From the NCBI RefSeq assembly GCF_947488185.1, contig NZ_CANKYM010000001.1:930001-994000 (forward strand): 64,000 nt of DNA, read 5' to 3'. The notes beneath the pieces are model-generated. The model was not told where the DNA came from and did not search any database. It saw only the letters and a list, made by a program, of their open reading frames with translations. Below are positions 18,198-25,741 of this stretch, in pieces (position 1 is the first letter of the stretch; every line of letters starts with the position of its first letter). The position numbers and the translations under genes are program-made. This DNA is from an uncultured Roseobacter sp. Its GTDB lineage: Bacteria > Pseudomonadota > Alphaproteobacteria > Rhodobacterales > Rhodobacteraceae.

Positions 18198-18539
18198 ATG
18201 GGCAAACGGGACGATTTGATTGCGCAATATGCAGATGATCTGAAGAGTAAATGTGGCATGTCGCCGGACATGGATTTGCTGACGAAAGTCACGATCGGCT
18301 GCGGCCCCTCAATCTATGATGCGGATGCGGCGACCGTTGCCTCCAGCCAGGCGGGCGAGATTGAAACCGTGAAAAACAACTTCCTGATCAAGAAACTGGG
18401 CCTGTCCGATGGGCCTGAGCTTGATGCAGCGATTAGCAAGGTTATCGAAACCTATGGTCAGTCGGAGCGCAATAAATATCGCGCTGTTGTCTACTACATG
18501 CTGACCAAACACTTTGGCAAAGAAGCCGTTTACGGCTGA
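18198..18539 (+). CDS. DUF2853 family protein
   Basis: A soluble 113-residue protein starting MGKRDDLIAQYADDLKSKCG, with the DUF2853 pattern of a conserved middle (KVTIGCGPSIYDADAATVAS) and C-terminal KYRAVVYYMLTKHFGKEAVYG. The function is unknown. The start follows AGGTGGGAG with good spacing; the open frame extends upstream, but that part lacks a ribosome site and overlaps the previous gene. A strong terminator follows 24 nt after the stop. Confidence 0.88.
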   Translation: MGKRDDLIAQYADDLKSKCGMSPDMDLLTKVTIGCGPSIYDADAATVASSQAGEIETVKNNFLIKKLGLSDGPELDAAISKVIETYGQSERNKYRAVVYYMLTKHFGKEAVYG

Positions 18540-18563
18540 TCAATACTAAAACGTGATCCGGAG

Positions 18564-18596
18564 CGCCTTCTTTTCTTAAGGAGGCGTTTCTTTTTT
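18564..18596 (+). terminator. Rho-independent terminator after the DUF2853 gene
   Basis: A 9-bp stem CGCCTTCTT / AAGGAGGCG (one wobble) with loop TTCTT is followed by TTTCTTTTTT on the plus strand. Confidence 0.9.
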
Positions 18597-18772
18597 AGCA
18601 GGCTTTTAAAACACTGAAAAATTGCAATTCTTTGCTGCCTGATGTAGCAATTACTCATCCGGCCAGCATGGCCAGGACCAGTTTCAAACACGTGCGGTGG
18701 GTATGGGAGCACGTGGGGTGAAGAAGGGTTCTGGCGTCATGTCAGGACCCTTCGTCTTTTTTGCCGGACCTT

Positions 18773-19168
18773 TCAGAACAGGGTCAAAACGATACCGATC
18801 AGGGTACAGCCGAATGTCGCATATCCGCCATCGATCAGGATCAGGCTGCGCGGCCGTGCACCAAAACTGTAGAACGTGGCGATCCAGGGGCTGACAAGAA
18901 AGAGCCCGATGCCCAGGCCCGAGACAAGCCCTTTGCCCACCGTGTCAATTGCGCTCAGCTCAAACACATGTCGCATCATGCCGGCCACAAGGATCGCGCC
19001 CAAAAGACTAGTGATGTAGGGAATCGGGTCTGATCTGTTGGCGGGTTTGCCGCTTTCGTCTAGTGCTACGCCTGACACCGCCATCCATCTATCGGCCAGC
19101 ACAGTGTACCAGACGGCTCCAAACATGAACCCCGCCACCCCGGCGATCAAAACACTCAGATATTCCAT
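18773..19168 (-). CDS. DUF1761 family membrane protein
   Basis: A 131-residue integral membrane protein with four hydrophobic segments (about 4-24, 52-71, 78-100 and 111-130). The opening MEYLSVLIAGVAGFMFGAVWYTVLADRWM has the aromatic GxxWY pattern of DUF1761. The function is unknown. It is on the same strand as the EVE/YciI/gpsA/tsaD run but separated by about 50 nt. Between the DUF2853 terminator and this gene (about 18597-18772) I see no gene. Confidence 0.8.
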   Translation of the reverse strand: MEYLSVLIAGVAGFMFGAVWYTVLADRWMAVSGVALDESGKPANRSDPIPYITSLLGAILVAGMMRHVFELSAIDTVGKGLVSGLGIGLFLVSPWIATFYSFGARPRSLILIDGGYATFGCTLIGIVLTLF

Positions 19169-19218
19169 AATTGCCTCCCGTATTCTGACAGGAGACTGCC
19201 ATCAAGAAGGCAACCCGG

Positions 19219-19638
19219 CTAGTCCGAAACGCCAGCCATCTCGCAGATAATCTGCCATTCTTCGGGCCTCACAGGCTGCACCGACAGCCGCGAATTGCGG
19301 ACCAGCACCATCTCGGACAGGCGCGGTTCCGCCTTGATATCATCGAGTGTAATGGGCGTTTTCACCGGTTTCACCGCCTTGATATCCACGCATTCCCACC
19401 GCTCATCCTCGGTGGTGCTGTCGGGATGCGCCTCGGCGATGACCTCGACAATCCCGACGATCTCGCGGTCTTTTTGCGAATGGTAGAAAAAGCCCAGATC
19501 GCCCACGGCCATCTCGCGCATGAAGTTGCGGGCCTGATAGTTACGCACACCATCCCATTCCTCACCCGCATCGCCCTTGGCGACTTGCTGGTCCCAACTC
19601 CAGGTCGTGGTTTCGGATTTAAACAGCCAGTAGTTCAT
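19219..19638 (-). CDS. EVE domain-containing protein
   Basis: A 139-residue EVE-domain protein (PUA/YTH-like fold), a family expected to bind modified bases. It starts MNYWLFKSETTTWSWDQQV and contains the conserved GVRNYQARNFMREMAVGDLGFFYHS and the C-terminal LVRNSRLSVQPVRPEEW. The start was chosen because its ATG overlaps the YciI stop as ATGA; a start 21 nt upstream lies inside that gene. Its role is not known from sequence, but linkage with tsaD suggests a shared transcript rather than a shared pathway. Confidence 0.92.
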   Translation of the reverse strand: MNYWLFKSETTTWSWDQQVAKGDAGEEWDGVRNYQARNFMREMAVGDLGFFYHSQKDREIVGIVEVIAEAHPDSTTEDERWECVDIKAVKPVKTPITLDDIKAEPRLSEMVLVRNSRLSVQPVRPEEWQIICEMAGVSD

Positions 19639-19910
19639 CCGCCGATCACCCTGTTCCATGGGATCAGATCAACGGATTCGAACAGCCCCGCCTTGCCGTA
19701 GGGATCGCCGTCGGCCCATATCCGTGCCTCATCCATGTCGGCGACATCCAGAATGATCAGTGATCCGATCATGTCACCCACATGGTCCAGCAATGGGCCC
19801 GCCTGCTGCACAGCCGTGCCGGATTTCAGATATTCCACATGGGCGGGTCGGTTTTCCTGCCGAACCGACAGTGCACCGGGTTTGTCATGGGCGATCAGGG
19901 CAACAAGCAT
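19635..19910 (-). CDS. YciI family protein
   Basis: A small (91 aa) ferredoxin-like fold protein with the conserved YciI features: LVALIAHDKPGAL at the start, RPAHVEYLK with the conserved His, AGPLLD, and the C-terminal ADGDPYGKAGLFESVDLIPWN. The His/Asp pair suggests a catalytic or binding pocket, but the reaction is unknown. The gene starts directly at the gpsA stop with no gap and overlaps the EVE gene. Confidence 0.92.
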   Translation of the reverse strand: MLVALIAHDKPGALSVRQENRPAHVEYLKSGTAVQQAGPLLDHVGDMIGSLIILDVADMDEARIWADGDPYGKAGLFESVDLIPWNRVIGG

Positions 19911-20873
19911 CTATTCTTCCTTCAGGCTGCGCGACAACAGGTCATGCATCGCTTGCCGCACATCCAACCGTTTTTCGACCAGCCCCGCAACCGCAGAAGT
20001 AATCGGCATGTCCAACCCTTCCTCGCGCGCCAGCGCATCGGCGGCGCGGGCGGTGGCCGCACCCTCCACGGTGATTTTGTCGTCGAAAGCTTCCGCCTTA
20101 CCCAGCGACAGCCCAAGCCGGTAGTTGCGCGATTGTGCCGAGGTGCAGGTCAGCACGAGATCTCCAAAGCCCGACAGGCCTGCGAGCGTGTTCGGATTGG
20201 CACCCTTGTGCAGGGCCAGCCGCTGCATTTCCGCGAATCCACGGGTCAGGACGGCGGCACGTGCGCTTTCGCCCAGCCCGGCCCCCATCGCAGCACCACA
20301 AGCGATGGCAATCACATTCTTCAGCGCCCCGCCCAGCGTCGCACCCACCACGTCGTCACTGCGATAAAGCCGCAAAACCGGCGTCGAGAGGGCCTCCTGC
20401 ACCTGTTGTCCCAGATCATCATCCGCGCAGGCGAGCGTCAGACCGGTCGGCAGGCCCGCCGCAATATCGCGGGCAAAGCTCGGCCCTGTCAGCAAGGCGG
20501 TGCGCGCGCCGGGCAGACTGTCTGCAATCACCTCCAGCGGTCCCTTGCCTGAGGTCAGATCCATCCCCTTGCAGCAGGCCACCAGCGTCTTGCCGTCCAG
20601 CGCTTCGCGATGTTCCTGCAGGAAGGACCGCAGCTGCTGCATGGGCACGGCGAGCAGCAGGATATCCGCTTCAGCGGCGCGGTCGATATCCGGGGTGACG
20701 GCCAGCGCCGCCGGAAAGGGTCGGTCGGGCAGACGGGATTTGTTTTCATGATCCCTCGACATCTCCTGCACATGCTCGGATGAACGGGCCCAAAGCTGAA
20801 CAGGGGTCTTTTGCGACAGGCTGATGGCGAGCGCTGTGCCAAATGCGCCTGCGCCCAGAACCGAAATCGTCAT
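19911..20873 (-). CDS. gpsA: NAD(P)-dependent glycerol-3-phosphate dehydrogenase
   Basis: Makes sn-glycerol 3-phosphate from dihydroxyacetone phosphate for phospholipid synthesis. The 320 aa show the N-terminal Rossmann motif [17 protein letters not shown] (GxGxxG at about 7-12), and further on [26 protein letters not shown] and [23 protein letters not shown] with the catalytic Lys. The start overlaps the tsaD stop as ATGA, so it is translated from the tsaD transcript. Confidence 0.97.
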   Translation of the reverse strand: MTISVLGAGAFGTALAISLSQKTPVQLWARSSEHVQEMSRDHENKSRLPDRPFPAALAVTPDIDRAAEADILLLAVPMQQLRSFLQEHREALDGKTLVACCKGMDLTSGKGPLEVIADSLPGARTALLTGPSFARDIAAGLPTGLTLACADDDLGQQVQEALSTPVLRLYRSDDVVGATLGGALKNVIAIACGAAMGAGLGESARAAVLTRGFAEMQRLALHKGANPNTLAGLSGFGDLVLTCTSAQSRNYRLGLSLGKAEAFDDKITVEGAATARAADALAREEGLDMPITSAVAGLVEKRLDVRQAMHDLLSRSLKEE

Positions 20874-21967
20874 GCCTTGGCTCCCTTCTTGCCACTGCCC
20901 AGCATGGCCGGGCTGGTCTGGTCGAGCGGCCAGCGTGGGCGGGCAGAAAGATCAAAACCATCTGCCGGACGGGTGGCCATTTGCTCCAGAGCGGCAAAGG
21001 CGATCATGGCCGCATTATCCGTGCAAAGTGCCAGGGGAGGTGCAACGAATGTAGCTCCATTCTGCAGAGAAACAGTCTCTAACGCGGCGCGAATGGCCTT
21101 GTTGGCCGCAACGCCTCCGGCAACACATAGTGTCGGCTGCGCGGGTGACAATGCGCCGTAAGCTTCGAGGGACCGTTTGGTTTTTTCCGCCAGCACGTCA
21201 ACCACAGCCTGCTGAAACCCGGCGCAAAGATCGGCGCGCGCCTGTTGTGGCAGCCCGCCATGCTCAGAGACGATGGCATCCCGCGTCCGCAGAACAGCTG
21301 TCTTCAGCCCCGAAAAGGACAGGTCACATCCGGCACGGTCCAGCAACGGGCGTGGGAGTGGAAAACGGTCGCTCGTTCCCCGCCGTGCTTCCTGTTCTAC
21401 GGATGGGCCGCCCGGTTGCGGCAGGCCGACAAGACGCGCGATCTTGTCGAAGGCTTCGCCGGGGGCGTCGTCGATGGTGCCGCCCAGACGCTCGAACCGT
21501 TCGGGCCCGTGTACGATCAGAAACTGGCAATGCCCGCCCGAGACCAGCAGCATCAGGTAGGGATAGGCGACATCATCCGTGAGGCGGGGCGTCAATGCAT
21601 GGCCTGCCAGATGGTTGACACCATAGAGCGGCAGCCCCGTTGCGGCAGACAGGCCCTTGGCGCACATCACGCCGGACACAACACCCCCGATGAGGCCGGG
21701 GCCAGATGTCACACCAATTGCATCGAGGTCCAAAAATTCACACTTTGCCCTTGTTAGAGCCTCTTCCACGCAATGATCGAGCAGCTCGGCATGGGCCCGC
21801 GCGGCAATCTCGGGGACAACACCACCAAAAGCGGCGTGCAGCGCCGTTTGCCCCTTCACGACGGAGGACAGAATATCGGTTTGACCGTCTTCGTGCCGTC
21901 GCAGAACCGCGGCGGCAGTGTCATCGCAACTGCTTTCCAGACCCAGGATTGTCGTTGATCGTGTCAC
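20870..21967 (-). CDS. tsaD: tRNA t6A threonylcarbamoyltransferase TsaD
   Basis: Catalytic subunit that transfers the threonylcarbamoyl group to A37 of tRNA, working with TsaB and TsaE. It carries [15 protein letters not shown] at the start, the metal site [23 protein letters not shown], and [22 protein letters not shown]. The start is uncertain: GTG at 21967 (TRSTTILGL, 365 aa) matches homologues, while an ATG at 21985 would add six residues. It heads the run tsaD > gpsA > yciI > EVE and is divergent from hemD. Confidence 0.95.
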   Translation of the reverse strand: MTRSTTILGLESSCDDTAAAVLRRHEDGQTDILSSVVKGQTALHAAFGGVVPEIAARAHAELLDHCVEEALTRAKCEFLDLDAIGVTSGPGLIGGVVSGVMCAKGLSAATGLPLYGVNHLAGHALTPRLTDDVAYPYLMLLVSGGHCQFLIVHGPERFERLGGTIDDAPGEAFDKIARLVGLPQPGGPSVEQEARRGTSDRFPLPRPLLDRAGCDLSFSGLKTAVLRTRDAIVSEHGGLPQQARADLCAGFQQAVVDVLAEKTKRSLEAYGALSPAQPTLCVAGGVAANKAIRAALETVSLQNGATFVAPPLALCTDNAAMIAFAALEQMATRPADGFDLSARPRWPLDQTSPAMLGSGKKGAKA

Positions 21968-22041
21968 GCGGTGACCCCGTTGCATGCGTCTTTGCCCGCA
22001 GGTAACACCGTAGGGGGCCGCAAACAATGCCGAGGGTTTTC

Positions 22042-22752
22042 ATGGGCACCGCCCCCATACCGTTGATCATGACCCGCCCGGTTGAGGCGAATGCGCGATT
22101 TGTGGCGCAATTGCCCATGTCATTGTCCAAGCGCCTCGCGTTGATCGAAAGCCCGCTGATCGAAATTGTGCCTGCGCGCGCAGATTTTGAGATTGGCCCC
22201 GGAGAGGCCGTGATTTTTACCTCTGCGAATGGCGTCCACCACGCACCGGACGGGCAGGGCAGGCAGGCGTTTTGCGTCGGTCAGCGCACGGCAGAGGCAG
22301 CATGCGCAGCAGGATGGGACGGCGCATTTTGTGGTCAGACGTCGGACGCACTGGTCTCTTCGTTGTTGGCGGCGCCGCCTGATGTAAGGCTCTGGCACCT
22401 CGCGGGGCGGCACACGCGTGGACAGATTGCGGAACGCTTGACTGCTGGCGGGCTACCGGTGACGCGGATTACCGTCTATGATCAGGCGCTGCGACCTCTC
22501 ACCTCGCAGGCCAAAAGCGTGCTGCAGCACGGCAATCCGGTCATTCTGCCGGTTTTTTCCCCGCGCACGGCGGCTCAGTTTGCGCAAGAGTGCCCGGCAG
22601 ATGCATGTCCACATATCGTCGCCCTGAGTGAAGCCGTGGCGGCGGCGATGACACACTTAAATTACGCTTCGCTGGAAATCACGTCTGCGCCGGACGCACA
22701 GGCAGTGGTCAAATGCCTTGAAAAGGTGGTGGCGCGCATCAGCTTGGGTTGA
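22042..22752 (+). CDS. hemD: Uroporphyrinogen-III synthase
   Basis: Closes hydroxymethylbilane to uroporphyrinogen III in haem and cobalamin synthesis. The family is poorly conserved, but the N-terminal MTRPVEANARFVAQLP, VIFTSANGVHHA, the mid part RITVYDQALRPL and LPVFSPRTAAQFAQE are typical. The start at 22042 follows GAGGG with 6-nt spacing (236 aa); MTRP itself, nine codons later, is the alternative. It lies before the Mic60-like and hemY genes, the arrangement known in alphaproteobacteria. Confidence 0.9.
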   Translation: MGTAPIPLIMTRPVEANARFVAQLPMSLSKRLALIESPLIEIVPARADFEIGPGEAVIFTSANGVHHAPDGQGRQAFCVGQRTAEAACAAGWDGAFCGQTSDALVSSLLAAPPDVRLWHLAGRHTRGQIAERLTAGGLPVTRITVYDQALRPLTSQAKSVLQHGNPVILPVFSPRTAAQFAQECPADACPHIVALSEAVAAAMTHLNYASLEITSAPDAQAVVKCLEKVVARISLG

Positions 22753-22820
22753 AGAAGTGAGGTGCGCGCGAGTAAGGTTCCTAGGTGCGCCGCTGGGGTA
22801 GATTCGAAAAGGTGGATGTT

Positions 22821-24152
22821 GTGGCAAAGGCAAAAAAACCAAAAGACGACACCGCGCCGGAGCAAGCCGCAAGTAAAACGCGCAACAATATTTCTGAAAA
22901 TGTGACAGCAGGAACCGGGGCAGAGGATATCTCCGAGACCAAGGTAGAGCCATCGACGGAGGTCGAGACCTTGGCCCCGCACGATGTGATCACGGACGCT
23001 GACACACCCAAAGAGGGTTCGTCCACCGCAGCGAAGGCGGATAAGACCGCGCCTGAGGAGCTTACAAAGGATGATGCGGTCAAGGCACCGTGGTCCGTTT
23101 CCGAACCGGACGCCGCCGAGAAAACGGATGATCAACAGACCGAGGATGTGTCGGAGACCCGGGATGTAAAAGATCAGGCTGCGCTGCAGCACCCGTTGCC
23201 GGTGCCTGCGCCGGCCCCGCGCCGCAGCAGTTTCTGGCCTGCGGTGTTTGGTGGTGTTGTCGCGGCGATGCTCGGGTTCATTGCGGGGCGTGGCGATATG
23301 CTGGATGCGTATTTCCCCCGGGCCGATCTTCCGGAACCGGTCGACCTGACGCCGCTGACCGAAGAAACCGCCGCTTTGACAGCGCGGATTCAAGATCTCG
23401 AAAACGCACCCCCCGCCGCCGTGCCGGATGGTGACACCATCACCGCGGGCCTCAATGATGTCTCCAGCGCGCTTGAGGCGATGCAGTCCACCCTGCAGGC
23501 CCAAACGGCTCGGATTGACGCGCTGGAAGCCCGCCCTGAAACCGGGACCACCGCACCGCCGGTAGACAACAGCGCCGAGATCGAAGCCTTGCAATCGTCA
23601 ATTGCAGCGCTCGAAGCGCGTTTGGCTGAACAGGATGCCCAGGCAAGCGCGGAAGCGGCGCGATTGTTGGCACGGGCCGCGCTGACGCAGGTTGTGACAG
23701 CCGTGGAAAATGGGGAGGCGTTTGAGCCTGCCCTGGGCGCGCTCGAAGAAGTGGCGCCCGTGGAGGTGCCGGATGCCCTGCGCAGCGCTGCAGCGGAAGG
23801 GGTGCCCAGCATGACGACGTTGCGAGAGAATTTCCCGGATGCCGCGCGGGCCGCATTGGCCGCCGCGCGGGCGGACGTTCCGGAATCGGAGGTGGCGGGC
23901 ATTGGTGGATTTTTGCGACGGCAACTGAGCGCCCGTTCGGTCACCCCGCGCGAGGGGTCAGACCCAGACGCCGTGCTGTCGCGGGCCGAAGCAGCGGTCA
24001 GGTCCGGTGATCTGGAGACAGCGCTGACCGAATTGGCCGCGCTGCCGGAGACTTCGAAATCTGCGATGCAAGCCTGGTTGGACGGGGCAAATGCCCGCAA
24101 AGAGGCGCGCGATGCTGCTCAGGCTCTGTCTGACAGCCTGACGGTAAATTAA
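22821..24152 (+). CDS. Mic60/mitofilin-like inner membrane protein
   Basis: A 443-residue protein, the bacterial counterpart of mitochondrial Mic60, proposed to shape inner or intracytoplasmic membranes. It has an acidic, low-complexity cytoplasmic N-terminus (residues 1-130) and one transmembrane helix at about 138-157 (FWPAVFGGVVAAMLGFIAG). A periplasmic coiled-coil region (about 170-290, LTARIQDLEN and EIEALQSSIAALEARLAE) follows, then a mitofilin-type C-terminal helical domain. The GTG start after AAGGTGG was chosen; an upstream ATG lacks a ribosome site. Position between hemD and hemY is the conserved context that supports the assignment. Confidence 0.85.
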   Translation: MAKAKKPKDDTAPEQAASKTRNNISENVTAGTGAEDISETKVEPSTEVETLAPHDVITDADTPKEGSSTAAKADKTAPEELTKDDAVKAPWSVSEPDAAEKTDDQQTEDVSETRDVKDQAALQHPLPVPAPAPRRSSFWPAVFGGVVAAMLGFIAGRGDMLDAYFPRADLPEPVDLTPLTEETAALTARIQDLENAPPAAVPDGDTITAGLNDVSSALEAMQSTLQAQTARIDALEARPETGTTAPPVDNSAEIEALQSSIAALEARLAEQDAQASAEAARLLARAALTQVVTAVENGEAFEPALGALEEVAPVEVPDALRSAAAEGVPSMTTLRENFPDAARAALAAARADVPESEVAGIGGFLRRQLSARSVTPREGSDPDAVLSRAEAAVRSGDLETALTELAALPETSKSAMQAWLDGANARKEARDAAQALSDSLTVN

Positions 24153-24165
24153 GGAAGACGAATTC

Positions 24166-25677
24166 ATGCTCTGGTCCCTCATCAAGATTATCCTTTTTGT
24201 CGGTGTTGTCGCGTTGCTGTCGCTTGGGGCCGGATACCTGTTGGAAAGCGAGGGCGGTGTTCAGGTCACCGTCATGGGCAGCGAATACACCTTTGGCCCG
24301 CTGCAGTCAGTGATTGCCGTCGCGGTGCTGGTGGTGGCGCTCTGGGTGTTGCTCAAACTGGTGTCCCTGCTGGTGGCGACATGGCGTTTTCTGAACGGAG
24401 ATGAGACGGCCCTGTCGCGATACTTTGACCGCAACCGCGAGCGCAAAGGGTTCGATGCGCTTTCCGAAGGGATGATGGCGCTGGCCAGCGGCGAGGGGCG
24501 GCTGGCCATGACCAAGGCGGCCAAGGCCGAGAAATATCTTGGCAAACCGGAGCTGACGAACCTCCTGACGGCGCAGGCGGCTGAGTTGGCAGGTGATCGG
24601 CAGAAGGCGGAGGAAACCTATAGGAAACTGGTGACCAATGACGCCACGCGGTTTGTGGGCGTGCGCGGTATTCTCAAGCAGAAACTGGCGGATGGGGATA
24701 CCGAAACGGCGCTGAAACTGGCGGAAAAAGCCTTTGCGATCAAACCCAAGCACGAAGAAACGCAGGATGTGTTGTTGCGGCTGCAGGCGCAGAAAGAAGA
24801 CTGGTCCGGCGCACGTCAGACGCTGAGCGCCAAGCTCAAGCACGGCAATCTGCCGCGCGACGTGCACAAACGGCGCGATGCGGTGTTGGCCTTGTCCGAG
24901 GCCAAGGATGTCCTGTCGGATGGCAGCGGTATTGAGACGCAGGAAAAGGCGATCGAGGCCAACAAGCTGTCACCTGATCTGATCCCGGCGGCGGTCATGG
25001 CGGCGCACAGCTACATCGACAAAGGCAAACCCCGCCTTGCCACGCGTTTGCTGAAAAAGGCGTGGGACGTGGCGCCGCACCCTGATCTCGCTGCTGCCTT
25101 TGCCGCTATTGAACCCGAAGAAACGTCAGAACAACGCCTGAAGCGCTTTGCCGCTCTGACGCGCAGCAATCCGCAGCACCCTGAAACGCGGATGCTGCTG
25201 GCTGAACTCCACATTGCAAATGAGGATTTCCCCGAAGCCCGTCGCGCCCTTGGGGATCTGGTCGAAACCGATCCGACCGCGCGGTCCGTGACCTTGATGG
25301 CGGCCATCGAGCGGGGCGAGGGTGCAGATGACGCGGTCGTGCGCGGCTGGCTGGCGCGAGCGCTGACCGTATCGCGCGGTCCGCAGTGGATCTGCGACAA
25401 TTGCCAGCATATCCACGCGGAATGGGCGCCGATCTGCGAAAACTGCGAGAGTTTCGACACGCTGGCGTGGAAGACACCACCCCTTTCCGAGGTGGCGATG
25501 CCCGGGGGCGTGCAGATGTTGCCGCTGATCGTGGGCGCGGTTGAAGATGACGTGAGCAAGGCACCGGATGACGATGCCGCGGATGACGGGATCGAAGACG
25601 CGGAGCTGTTGGAGCCAGATGTAACCGATGTCGATGTGGCTGAGAGCGAGCCCGCCCTGGAAGAGAAACGCGCCTGA
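24166..25677 (+). CDS. hemY: HemY-like TPR membrane protein with C-terminal zinc ribbon
   Basis: A 503-residue protein of the HemY N-terminal family, two transmembrane helices (about 4-27 and 43-66) followed by tetratricopeptide-type helices to about residue 400. It is linked to haem synthesis by gene context in many Proteobacteria, but it is not protoporphyrinogen oxidase and its biochemical role is unsettled. Near residues 407-428 it has a CxxC...CxxC cluster (ICDNCQHIH and ICENCESF) that should bind zinc. The acidic tail is low complexity. It begins 13 nt after the Mic60-like gene. Confidence 0.9.
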   Translation: MLWSLIKIILFVGVVALLSLGAGYLLESEGGVQVTVMGSEYTFGPLQSVIAVAVLVVALWVLLKLVSLLVATWRFLNGDETALSRYFDRNRERKGFDALSEGMMALASGEGRLAMTKAAKAEKYLGKPELTNLLTAQAAELAGDRQKAEETYRKLVTNDATRFVGVRGILKQKLADGDTETALKLAEKAFAIKPKHEETQDVLLRLQAQKEDWSGARQTLSAKLKHGNLPRDVHKRRDAVLALSEAKDVLSDGSGIETQEKAIEANKLSPDLIPAAVMAAHSYIDKGKPRLATRLLKKAWDVAPHPDLAAAFAAIEPEETSEQRLKRFAALTRSNPQHPETRMLLAELHIANEDFPEARRALGDLVETDPTARSVTLMAAIERGEGADDAVVRGWLARALTVSRGPQWICDNCQHIHAEWAPICENCESFDTLAWKTPPLSEVAMPGGVQMLPLIVGAVEDDVSKAPDDDAADDGIEDAELLEPDVTDVDVAESEPALEEKRA

Positions 25678-25681
25678 GGTC

Positions 25682-25712
25682 TTGACCTTCCAGTAACTGG
25701 AGGCCTTATCTC
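25682..25712 (+). promoter_or_regulatory. CueR/HmrR-type promoter-operator of the copper operon
   Basis: A -35 box TTGACC and a -10 box TATCTC are separated by exactly 19 bp, the overlong spacer typical of MerR-family activated promoters. The spacer contains the dyad CCTTCCAGT-A-ACTGGAGGC (7 of 9 positions paired), closely like CueR sites. It lies 30 nt before the copper ATPase start codon, and the regulator gene is the next gene in the operon, so autoregulation is expected. Confidence 0.8.
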
Positions 25713-25741
25713 TATCCCTGAACCGCTTCGGGGGCCTGCGC

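Noticed and set aside
18530..18712. 60-codon frame on the minus strand, lysine rich
   Set aside because: It covers the terminator after the DUF2853 gene; the Lys run is only the complement of the hairpin and T-tract.
22662..23594. 310-codon frame opposite the Mic60-like gene
   Set aside because: Antisense to a gene in a conserved cluster; arginine-rich shadow composition.
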